Made by a program: the position numbers and the translations under genes. This document shows positions 37,611-47,763 of a stretch of DNA of 64,000 nucleotides, one piece after another. Numbering within the stretch: the first letter of the stretch is position 1; every line of letters starts with the position of its first letter. The stretch comes from Chrysomallon squamiferum (Eukaryota > Mollusca > Gastropoda > Neomphalida > Peltospiridae): NCBI GenBank assembly GCA_012295275.1, contig CM022670.1, positions 2,433,835 to 2,497,834 on the forward strand, given 5' to 3'. The notes beneath the pieces were generated by a model. That model was not told the DNA's origin, searched no databases, and worked only from the letters and a program-made list of their open reading frames with translations.

Positions 37611-40503
37611 CTTGTAAACATTCACAGAAATAAACAAGTACAGTAATAATAATTATGTAAATGTAATAGCTATTATGACATGCTGAACCTCCACAATATT
37701 TTAAAATCCGTTAACACATCTTGAGCTACTTTGTAGATCAGAGTTAATGCGTTTTACATATCAGATAACATTCTGACGTTGTAGGTGTACATAATTATTC
37801 GCACACAAGTGAACACAAGGTACATAGATGTAATCTAATATGAAATTATCGCTCAAATGGTTTCAGATCTGACCTTTGCATTTGACAACGAGCTGTTCAA
37901 ATATTGTGACAATTTCAGTTGATGCCCTGATTGATTTGATTGTTGTGTCTGTGTTTGAAGGTATGACGGGTTCACGGATTGGTGCCACAATGAGGGATGC
38001 TGACTGGTCCAACACAGCATGGTCCTACACTTGGATTAATAATAGCTACGTGAAAAATCCTGAAAAAGAAATCATAAGGTTACAAACTACTGCTACTGCT
38101 GCTACTAGAACTATGCATGGAAGCGCCTACATTTTACTGATGGATGTTCATTTATTATTATTATTATTATTATTTTTTTTTATATTTTGAAATTAAAACT
38201 AATTTCACTTCTGAAAAAATCTCGACTGTATAAATAAACAATATAAGAAAAAATAAGAAAATAAAAAAAAAAAACAATAAATAAAACAATAAAACAATAA
38301 ATATATAAATTTAAAAATAATTTAATTAATTAATTTATAAAAGTAAATAAATAAATGAATAAATAAATAATAATAACAATAATGAGATGTAAAAAAGCTT
38401 TTGGTTTTTCAATTTTTTTTTTTCTAGAACTGTCATAGAACTGGGACCAGCCGCTGGAGTATTTACAAATGCGGAAGATATGACTAAATGGTTAAAATTC
38501 CACATCAGTGGGGGAAAGGTATACCTTAGCAAGTCTGATTTTGGAATACTTAATCCGTTACTCCTAATTAAAGTCAGAAAACAAAACAACTGCTTATCTA
38601 TTAAAAAAAATATATAAAAAAAAATAAAAAATGAAAGAAAGAAAACAAGAGATACAGTCCAGTGCATTTAGTGAATTATTATGTATAATAATATCGAATC
38701 CTAATTTAAATTCTCTATGCAGTTTCATTCTGATATCAAAATTTAAATTTGTATATCCACTTTCTTCAGGTGATATTGAATCTTAATTTAATTTTCGACG
38801 TATTCAACTTTTATCCATGATACTGAATCCTATTTAAAATTCTGCATCTAATTTCTACTCTAATTTTGTTTCTATATTCTGTTCTATTATTGACCAACTG
38901 ACCTAAACGTCCATATCAGTAAACGTTTATCGTGTGTACAGGATCAGCGAGGAAATGAGATTATCTCCAAATCTGCTCTAGAAGAAACATACCAAGCCTT
39001 CATGCCGTCTCTCGATGGCCGGACTATGTACAGACCTAGATATCCAGTAGACAATTTTAATCCGACGTACGCATTAGGGTGGAGGAACGGTATTTACTCG
39101 GGTAAGCAGTCTCAAATTATATTACTGTCGATGATGACGACAATGAAGATGACGGTGTCCAGTACTATTACTAAGACTGCTACTTTACCAAACTCCTTTA
39201 AAAATACAAGAACTATATAAAAAATGTTTAACTGTAAAAAAAAAAAAAAAAAAAGAGAAAAAAGAACAATAATAATAAAAAATAAACATAAAGAGTGTAA
39301 CAATTAAATTATTGTTTAAGGACTGATAGTATGATCCTTACCCACGAGGTTGTTGCTTTCCATCATTTTATTATTATTTCTTTTCGAATTAATATGTCAT
39401 CTCCATCATTCGTAATGTTGTTTCTGTATAAACAGGACGGCCTGTCATATTCCACACCGGTTCCTACAGTAGCTACGCCTCTCGCGTAACTTTCTTTCCA
39501 AATGATGACATCGGCATCTGGTCCGCAATCAGTACCGACGGACCCTTCAGTCAGTATGACATAAATAGACTGGTCACCTGGTTTTCAAGTGACTTGCTAC
39601 TCGGTAAGTCAAATTAATGCGTATTTTTATTTATTTATTTATTTATTTATTTTTCGGTAATAATTTCTTTATATTTTTTAATGTTATATTGTTAACGAAA
39701 TATTATCATCCACAAAGCGAAGAGACCGGATATTAAGTATGTAGTCACAGAAAAGGAAACATACGTCTGTCTTCTTACGAGTGAGGAAAGACGTATCCAA
39801 GCCAGTGAACACTAAACTAGCATTGTAAACAACCTATTCCCGGGCCCGAACCGACTGGATAGGGAAGCTATATAATATTTGATATGTGCAGGCCTGTGTT
39901 TTTCTCTTTTCTTTCATTCACGGTTTTTTTTTTTCTTCTTTTTTTAAATCAGGTAAAATTCCTTGGTTGAACGAGACAACGGCATGTAAGTATCCAGGTC
40001 CATGGTCTACAGAAAGAAGAAAACGTCAGCTACACACCAAGCGATCCTCCTTTCAGTCACAACCAGCTAATTCCACGCTTCGCAATCTGACCCAGTACCT
40101 CGGAGACTACTTTCACCCGGGGTTTGGGAAACTGACAGTGTTCCTTGACGAGAACAAGCAACTGAAATTCAGATTTGGTTTGTTCCTTCATGGCTTGCTT
40201 CTATCCACATCTACTGCAGACAAATTCAACCAAAGACTTGATTTCCCTCTCGTTTTTCGCCTGAAGCCGAAAGGCTACGACTTTTTCTTCCTTCGCGACA
40301 AGAAAGGTTTAGTGGTTGGTACCAAGGTTCCTTACTTAGAATCAATGCTGCCACCAGTGTTTTATAAAAACGGTTTTGGTCCTACATCAGATAGTCCAAC
40401 CACAATCACACCCAGATGTAAGACTCGAGCTTCTACTAGTGTACATCACAGACCATGCTTTGTGGCCGTGCTTATCATGATTAGTTTTAACTTGTGCCTG
40501 TAG
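36202..40503 (+). CDS. Secreted serine beta-lactamase-like protein (class C / LACTB-like fold)
   Basis: Seven exons: 36202-36674, 37050-37198, 37961-38078, 38428-38518, 38942-39101, 39436-39603, 39953-40503, with matching phases and 569 aa. Residues 1-20 are a signal peptide (VLLLFAFTTCSA). The beta-lactamase/penicillin-binding fold follows with all three active-site motifs: SxxK at S82-N-S-K85, YxN at Y175-S-N177 and HTG at H337-T-G339 (the KTG equivalent). The catalytic machinery therefore looks intact. Exon 7 starts with a basic RRKR (408-411, furin-like) and adds a ~160-residue C-terminal domain resembling the beta-strand tail of metazoan family members. It ends in a hydrophobic stretch (FVAVLIMISFNLCL) after an S/T-rich linker, which suggests a GPI signal or membrane anchor. 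Animal relatives include LACTB-type peptidases and molluscan shell-matrix 'gigasin-6'-like proteins; the substrate is unknown. The donor at 38079 (GTTACA) is weak, but its exon is needed for phase. Confidence 0.92.
37559..37610. repeat. (ATT)n microsatellite
   Basis: About 17 ATT units in intron 2 of the beta-lactamase-like gene. Confidence 0.95.
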
Positions 40504-40654
40504 TTTTGCCATTCGTCTTTGATCTCTTTGTGAAAAGTAATTAGTGAAGTAGTTTCTGTTAACTTCTTCAAGACAAACCATTTAGTATTTATAATGCTAG
40601 ATTGTCAAGGAGATAATTTCAAACATAGTGTAAATTAATGCATTGTTAATTATA

Positions 40655-40660
40655 AATAAA
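40655..40660 (+). terminator. Candidate polyadenylation signal, beta-lactamase-like gene
   Basis: AATAAA in TTATAAATAAAAGTG, 152 bp past the stop codon, a typical short 3' UTR. Confidence 0.55.
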
Positions 40661-41105
40661 AGTGAATATTATTAAAAGAGCTCAGTTATGAATGTAAAAG
40701 GTGTTGTGTTTATTAGATGGTTTTTTGTGTGTTTTGGGGTACTTTGTGAAATAATTTTATTTATTTATTATTATTTTTTGGTTGTTATATCAAAAGTAAA
40801 TAAAAATACAAATACTGGAAAAAAAATTAAAATAAAAAACCTCCAAAATAAAATAAAATAACGACAACAACAATCGTAACCCCCGACAAAAACCTCCAAA
40901 AAAAATCCACAACAAACAAAACGAATCTAAACCAAGAAACAATAGTAGTAGAAATGGAAATAGAAACGATAATAATCAAGGAAGAAAACAACACCAATAA
41001 ATAAATAAATTAAATAGTTTATAAAAGAAACTATATTATACTCAAAGAAGAAAAATACCCCCTCCCACGGTGAAATTTTGCTAGATTTTATTTATTTATT
41101 TATTC

Positions 41106-41216
<111 letters not shown>

Positions 41217-41530
41217 CTACACAATTTATTTTGTTCCTCAGTTGTATTAAAATAGGTGAAATGCAGCCTACTGTGTCTTTAGCTGTTCCTAATTGCAGTC
41301 ATTTCAAATGACAGAACTGAAATGAAAAAAAAATAGTACATTTATAGAGCGAATTCGATGATAATAAAAACATCGATCGACTTACTAATTCTTTTTTTAT
41401 ATATATAGTAACCAATTCCGTGATGCGGAAACCTGTAACGGAAATCGGAAAAGGAACACTCTTGTTTATAGCAATTTTAAAAATGATAGGAACATATTTT
41501 AATTGTACACTGTAGAAGGAGTTTGCTGTT

Positions 41531-41695
41531 AGCAATCATCTTTATAAGTCAGATGTATTATACTTGAAATTTGCATATCATCACCTATTTTTTGTATGCA
41601 CTATACAATAATAAACTGAATATAATATAATATTTGAAATTTAACAATCATTATTATAAGTTAGATGTATTATACTTGAAATTTGCATATCATAA
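41531..41695 (+). repeat. Direct duplication of ~50 bp, offset 112
   Basis: AGATGTATTATACTTGAAAT with its flanks occurs at about 41531-41582 and again at about 41643-41694, with only a few differences. The stretches that follow are also weakly alike, so a ~112-bp unit was probably duplicated. It lies about 250 bp before the MRPL30 start. Confidence 0.8.
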
Positions 41696-41950
41696 ACACA
41701 CTAGTCAATAATGAATTCATTACACAGTTGTTGTTGTTATGTTTTAGCTGAACTGAAAATAAATGCGAAAAACAATGAAAATAAAATAAATATATTTTAT
41801 ATATGTTAACTAGATAACCCTCTCTTTCAACACACACACACGCGCATAATAAATACGATAGAAACACCCAATGTCTATTTGAACGTGTCCTAGCAAAGAG
41901 AAAGAGTTCAACCAATGGAAAAAGGAAGGAAATACTCAGGAAGTACAGTA

Positions 41951-43930
41951 ATGGCTTCTTCCATGTTGAACGCATTGAAACAGGTAAAACTTTCAATTTA
42001 ACGATAATTCAAATAAATCGGAATATTATATCCTTATTGACATTATTATAAAATGGCAATAATTTGTATGATCCGTTTATAGTCTTATTTTTGATTAGTT
42101 GAAGGTGTTTTACGTAAAATAAAAATTTGACATTGACCACTGGCATTTCGATTTCGAACTAAATAATTGTTCATTTTGTTGTCTCCCTTAATTTGCGGGG
42201 TGTTTTTTTTTTTTTTTTTTTTCATCCCTGATCAAATAATGTTTAAGAAATAAAAATAAATCTATAAATAAATAAATAAAAAGAAGAAGAAGAAACTATA
42301 CATATTAAGCAAGACAATTTCTGCTAACGTAATTTATTGACGTTTCTTTTTTGTAAAGTCTTATTCATTACTGTGTATGTTTCATGATTAAAGTTAAATA
42401 TTTTGTAAATTTGTATTTGTTTATATATTTAAGACATTACAGGTGATTTATATCTGTGTAGCCTTATTTTTGTGCAGTGAAATAAACTTGCAGAGAACAA
42501 TTCTCCTTTCTTTACTCTAGTCTATGTATTACGATTTACAGGGGCAGTGCTGGTGACTAGATCATGGATGTCAAAATGATAAACACCAGTTCAGTGTTTT
42601 TAAACTATAACAGTGTCATTCATATTTTATTCATTTTTCTTCTCCAGTAGGGTTTTCAGTGGATAAGGAATAGATCGTTAAGTTTTTAAGACGTACAGAT
42701 TTAGTGCAAGGGAGGTAACTTTAGACAAAAACAAAAACAACAAAAGAAATAATAATAATAATAATAATTAAAAAACACGAATGAAGAAGATAAATATAAC
42801 ATTTCACATGTTTTTCAGGCCCACATTTGTCAACCAGGGCGTAATCAGTTGTGTTCGGTCCGATGGAGAAAGAAAATACCCAAGTTTGCAGATCCAAGAG
42901 ATACATCTTGGGCAGAACCTCTGATTCAGTGGAGACAGAGGCAGGCAGAGAGAAGTGCTGAAGAACCATCCATGATTCACATGGTTCGACGTGTTAAAAG
43001 TTTGGTTGGCAGGCCATATTGGGAAAAAGAAACCATTAAAGTTTTGGGGCTAGATAAGAAAGGTAAACATATTATATTATCAGTATCATATCATACTATA
43101 TTTTAAACAACCATTTTAATTTTTAATTATTCATAAAGTGTTTTAAGTTATATATAAACTTGGTTTGCTTGGCAAGACTAGTGAAAAGAAAGAAAAAACA
43201 GTAATAAATAATAATAACAAGATTTGATTTTGAGGATTAGATGGCAAGATAAATTGAATCAGTAATCTATTTTAAACAAACAAAATAGTCCTACAAACAT
43301 ATGTAGAACAGCTGTTTGTTAATAGATGTCGCATAAATATTTATCAGTTTCTCCTTTGTTTTTGCACATATTTGAAATGGTGGTAAACAGGGAAATATTA
43401 TAGTAACATAATATTAATAATTAGTCAAATTTGTATCTCTAAATCAAACAAAACAATCACTTTGAAGTATGTAAAACAGGTATACTTCAACAGCAGCAAA
43501 TGTAGTTTAAAAAATCTTAGTCTTTTCCTTTGTTTTTCAGATGAATGAAGTAGTGGTACACAAAAACATACCTGAAGTAAATTCATTATTGAAATCTGTG
43601 AGCCATCTCATTCAAATTACACCTGTCAAGTTTCCATACGGCTTACCTGAAAACGAAGAAGATCTAAAACACTGTGTTCTTCAGGACAATGGTCACCTTG
43701 TGGTCACCAAGACTGTCCACCCTGTGGATGTGAAGGAAGAAGAGAAAAAACCAGTTGTGTGGGAAATGAATGCAGAAACTCTGAAGAAACACAACAGAGA
43801 GAAATTGGACTCCTATTCTTTAAATGCAGAATTTTTTCCTGCAAAACCAACATACAGATATAACCAGGACGGAAAAGAATATAGATACTTCGGAAATCAA
43901 AATGTTGGCAAGAACAAAGTTCCGTTTTGA
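41951..43930 (+). CDS. MRPL30: Mitochondrial ribosomal protein uL30m (frame problem at exon 3)
   Basis: Exons 41951-41983, 42819-43062 and a third ending at TGA 43928-43930. The uL30 signature is clear: MVRRVKSLVGRPYWEKETIKVLGL, then VHKNIPEVNSLLKSVSHLIQITPVKFPYGLP. It is a component of the mitochondrial large subunit. The N-terminus (MASSMLNALKQ plus a basic stretch RWRKK) fits a mitochondrial targeting sequence. Exon 2 ends in phase 1. Exon 3 starting at the obvious acceptor (TTTTTCAG, 43541) reads GAT GAA TGA and stops at residue 94. Starting after the next AG (exon from 43551) restores the frame and gives 218 aa, two residues shorter than the family spacing. A single copy of ATGA instead of ATGAATGA would give exactly the expected spacing. 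So this is use of a downstream acceptor, a 4-bp duplication, or an assembly error. The tail beyond residue ~150 is longer than in vertebrate MRPL30. Confidence 0.85.
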
Positions 43931-44059
43931 TGTTGACTTTTTTTTTAATACTAGGATTGTGTGTTTTCACTGGATGACTCTGACAGATCTGTAAACACTC
44001 CATCCAGTGTGTTTTCATGTTATCATATCAACAGTCCTGTTGACATAATTAATTATTAG

Positions 44060-44065
44060 AATAAA
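44060..44065 (+). terminator. Candidate polyadenylation signal, MRPL30
   Basis: AATAAA in TTAGAATAAAATAAATC, 130 bp past the stop codon. Confidence 0.6.
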
Positions 44066-45248
44066 ATAAATCAATGGAAAATTAATACAAGTTTGTATAT
44101 TTTTATTTGTAAAGAAAACACAACATACATAGTTAAACTGATACTTTGTTTCAGTGCAGTTGTTGTTTAAAAACAACAAATTTCATGGAGGTAGACATTA
44201 TTTGTCCTTTTTTTGAAACTGCTGGACTTTTATCACAACCAAAATAATAATGATGATTAATTGTTATCTCAACCACAGTATTCTCTACATAATAGTTATC
44301 AAAATAACAACAGCAATGATAAAAATTATAACATAATTAAGAAAACTAACTATCCATGACCATACCAATATTGATGAATATCCATAACCATATATATATA
44401 ATTAATTATGTCTGTCTCTATAACATTAACAGCAACATTAATCATTGGGTGTTATAACCCATTTCACACTAGATTACATAGTCACAAAATCATAAAACCT
44501 TTTACATTATATATTATTAACACGTTTTTCATACTCACAAGATACATACACTGGGTGTAGTTGAATACGAAAAATTCCAAAATATATATAGACAAGTATA
44601 TAGACAGATATTTTTTATTTCCTCAGTCAAATGAAAACCCATAGTTCACAATAATATAATAAAAAAATATAGAATACAGCTTGGTTGTGCTGATATTAAC
44701 AATTATATTCTCTCTGTTGTTATCAGTAATCAGTAACTAGAAATAGAATATTTAGCTAATTAAATTTACGATAAAATATTAAATCTTATACAGGTTTCTC
44801 TCTCTCTCTTAAAAATACAAGAAATTCAAAACAACAATAATAATAATAAAATAAATAAATACAAATTATATATTGTTTTAACCTTATCAGCTTTAACCGT
44901 ACAATTCTGATGTCATTTTTGGCAGGTATTAAATCAGTTTAAATTTCTTCCTGCACACTGAAATGAAATTCTATTTCGTTTTACTGCATGTTTGCATCAG
45001 GCTCCGATATCGTTGATAAACAATAAAACCGCTTCAAAAAGACCGGTGTGACGTGCGGTTTATTAATTACTCGGTATGATAAACAATGTATCATTCGGAA
45101 ATAAATAAACAGTCAGCGACTGGGTGTGTGTTATTAAAACATAACAAATATTAACGCTGGTAAATGAACATAGCTCGAAGCCATGTTAATAACCATTGTT
45201 TTAGGATCGTGTTTTGTAACGAAACGAATACATGCAGTGTTGGAACGA

Positions 45249-45287
<39 letters not shown>

Positions 45288-45808
45288 CTGAACGTGATTT
45301 AATGGGGAAGGTGGATTATTCTGAATGTTCTGTATACTTAGTGTTTCGTTTATAGTATTTATAGCTCATGACTTAAAAGGCTACTACTACTGTGTTTCTG
45401 TTGAAGCGGATGCTTACTGGTGGCTTTACAAAATCGGAGAGATCATGAAACTGTTAACGGTATAGTGCAGTATTAAATACATTTAAAATACAACATTTGT
45501 GATTAATTTATTTTATTATAAAAAATGAAAAATTATTCATATTTATATATTTTGGTTGTTGTTTTTCGATTTCAACGCTGTATTTAAAAAAATCATAATA
45601 ATATTAATAATAATAAAAAAAAAAAACCAAAAAAAAACAACAACAAAAAAACAATTACATTAATTACTGAATGATTAATTTTTGAAGTGTAGAATATTTG
45701 TTCTAATGAATTTATAATGATAATGGTAATGATGAAATAATAATAATAATAATAAAAAAAAAAAAAAAAAAATTACTTTTATTTTTTAATTTGTTAATTG
45801 TGTTTCAG
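44066..45808. other. Intergenic region, probably with the 5' UTR of the IgGFc-binding-like gene
   Basis: AT-rich, with an (AAT)n tract at 45250-45283. A less AT-rich, CpG-bearing part at about 45000-45460 is the likely promoter and first noncoding exon, because the first coding exon at 45809 follows a splice acceptor (GTGTTTCAG). A possible donor is GTATAG near 45460. None of this is certain. Confidence 0.4.
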
Positions 45809-46091
45809 ATGAAGATTATAGTGGGGTTGTTTATGTTTGTTCCAGGTAAGTACATATCTCTGAATTTCCGGCGAAATATATGGCAACCTTTTTATTTCAT
45901 TTCTTTTCTCTTCAGCTTAGTTATTTTGTAGACATACAAGAAAAAAAAAAAAAAAAAAAAATATATATATATAGATAGATAGAGAGATATGTATATATAA
46001 AAAAAAAAAAAAAAAAAAAAATATCCATACGGTTTTGAAATTTTACCTAAGAATACTATGTATTCTAAGTAGTACTACGACTACTACCACT

Positions 46092-46146
<55 letters not shown>

Positions 46147-46254
46147 TTTAGTAAAAATTAAATAGTGTGAGATATTTTTTGCTCGTTTCTACACCTCTGC
46201 AGTTATATTTTTCATTAATGTAAACATTTATTAATTTAAATTATCCTTTTCAGT

Positions 46255-46326
<72 letters not shown>

Positions 46327-47703
46327 CAGCTAAAATTGACATAATTATTTATTAAATTTATAAATACTATGTAACAGGGTGAAATGGTTCTAAAAACAAC
46401 AACCTGCTCACAATTTTAGTGTTTTCAATGATTTGAAGTGGGTTTTTTTTTTGACCAGGAGTGAAACATATTTTCTGTCTGTTATAATCTAGCTTGTGTA
46501 CCAACATACTCACTTCCTTCACAAAATATTTCTACAACGGGATCAAAATAATCTGCAAATTAATTTCTATTATTTCACGAGTTTATTCAGTTTTTACGAA
46601 ATGTATCCACATATTTCACATACACCTATGTCACAAAATGTACTGCCATCATTAAAGTGCTAGCTATTTCACTGCAGATAATACGTATTAACACATATTC
46701 TTTCCTTTCTTCTTTTTCTTTTTCGTCGACCGCTCAGGCAGGGACCCAGTAGCTCAAACAAACGCTGCTGCACTCTGTAGGTTTACCATGAGTCCTGAAA
46801 TGTTTCTCCTTCGGGATTTGCCTGAAGGCGAGACTGCTGTTCTCTGATTCTTTCAGGTGGGACGATGTTGCTGACGATGTTCCTCTGACACAAAGGCTGT
46901 GCCTTACAGTGACATGTTTAGCGGCTCCCATACTCAATATGTACACATATGACGGTTTAATCTACAGTGACCTTTTCCTAGGCGTATCATTATCGCGTCA
47001 TCTTCTCTTGAAAAACAGTAGTAGCTGACTCTGGTTTTAAAATCTGGCTGGTTTTGTTGCCATCGTTTCTTGATTCTTTCCTTTCAAATTGCTCACATTA
47101 ATAATTCTTATTAAAATAAACGTTTATAAAATGCATGCTTCTTTAGAAATCGACTGTACATCTGTGACAGTTTATTTTCTTATGCATAATATTTTCACTG
47201 AACATCAAGTAAAAGTCATATTATCTTTCGCGAGTTTTTTAAATTTTATTTCAGAACTGTCAGCTTTAAAAACTGACCAGAGAGGTCGAAGCTTTCTTAT
47301 CGCCTTTCCGGAAAAGGACAACGATGTAAAAGACCAACGTTATCGTAGTTACGTCAGAAGATGACGCTGTTGTCTATGTCAAGTTAGCCGGACAGGAGAC
47401 TGAGGAATACGAGGTTGAGGCCATGGGGACGGTGCATATTCCATTTCCACGTCAGCCCACACTGATCTCAGACAGTCAGATTCACGAAAACACAGCACTC
47501 ATAGTTGCTTCAGCAAAAGTATCTGTGTATGGCTATGCTATAGGAAACGAATCAGTTGGCGGATTTTTGGCTTTTCCTATAGAAAGTTTGGACACAAAAT
47601 ACCTCGTTGTTGGAAAGAGCGATGGAGGTGAGTGACAGCTGAGCTGAAACAATCCCTTTCTCCTACTTTCTTTTTTCTTTTTCATTTTATCTCTTTATCT
47701 CTG

Positions 47704-47763
<60 letters not shown>

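Noticed and set aside
43704-44018. 104-codon minus-strand ORF
   Set aside because: Antisense shadow of MRPL30 exon 3 and its 3' UTR.
46257-46322. Long (TA)n as a functional cruciform element
   Set aside because: Self-complementarity is a trivial property of TA repeats; no independent sign of function.
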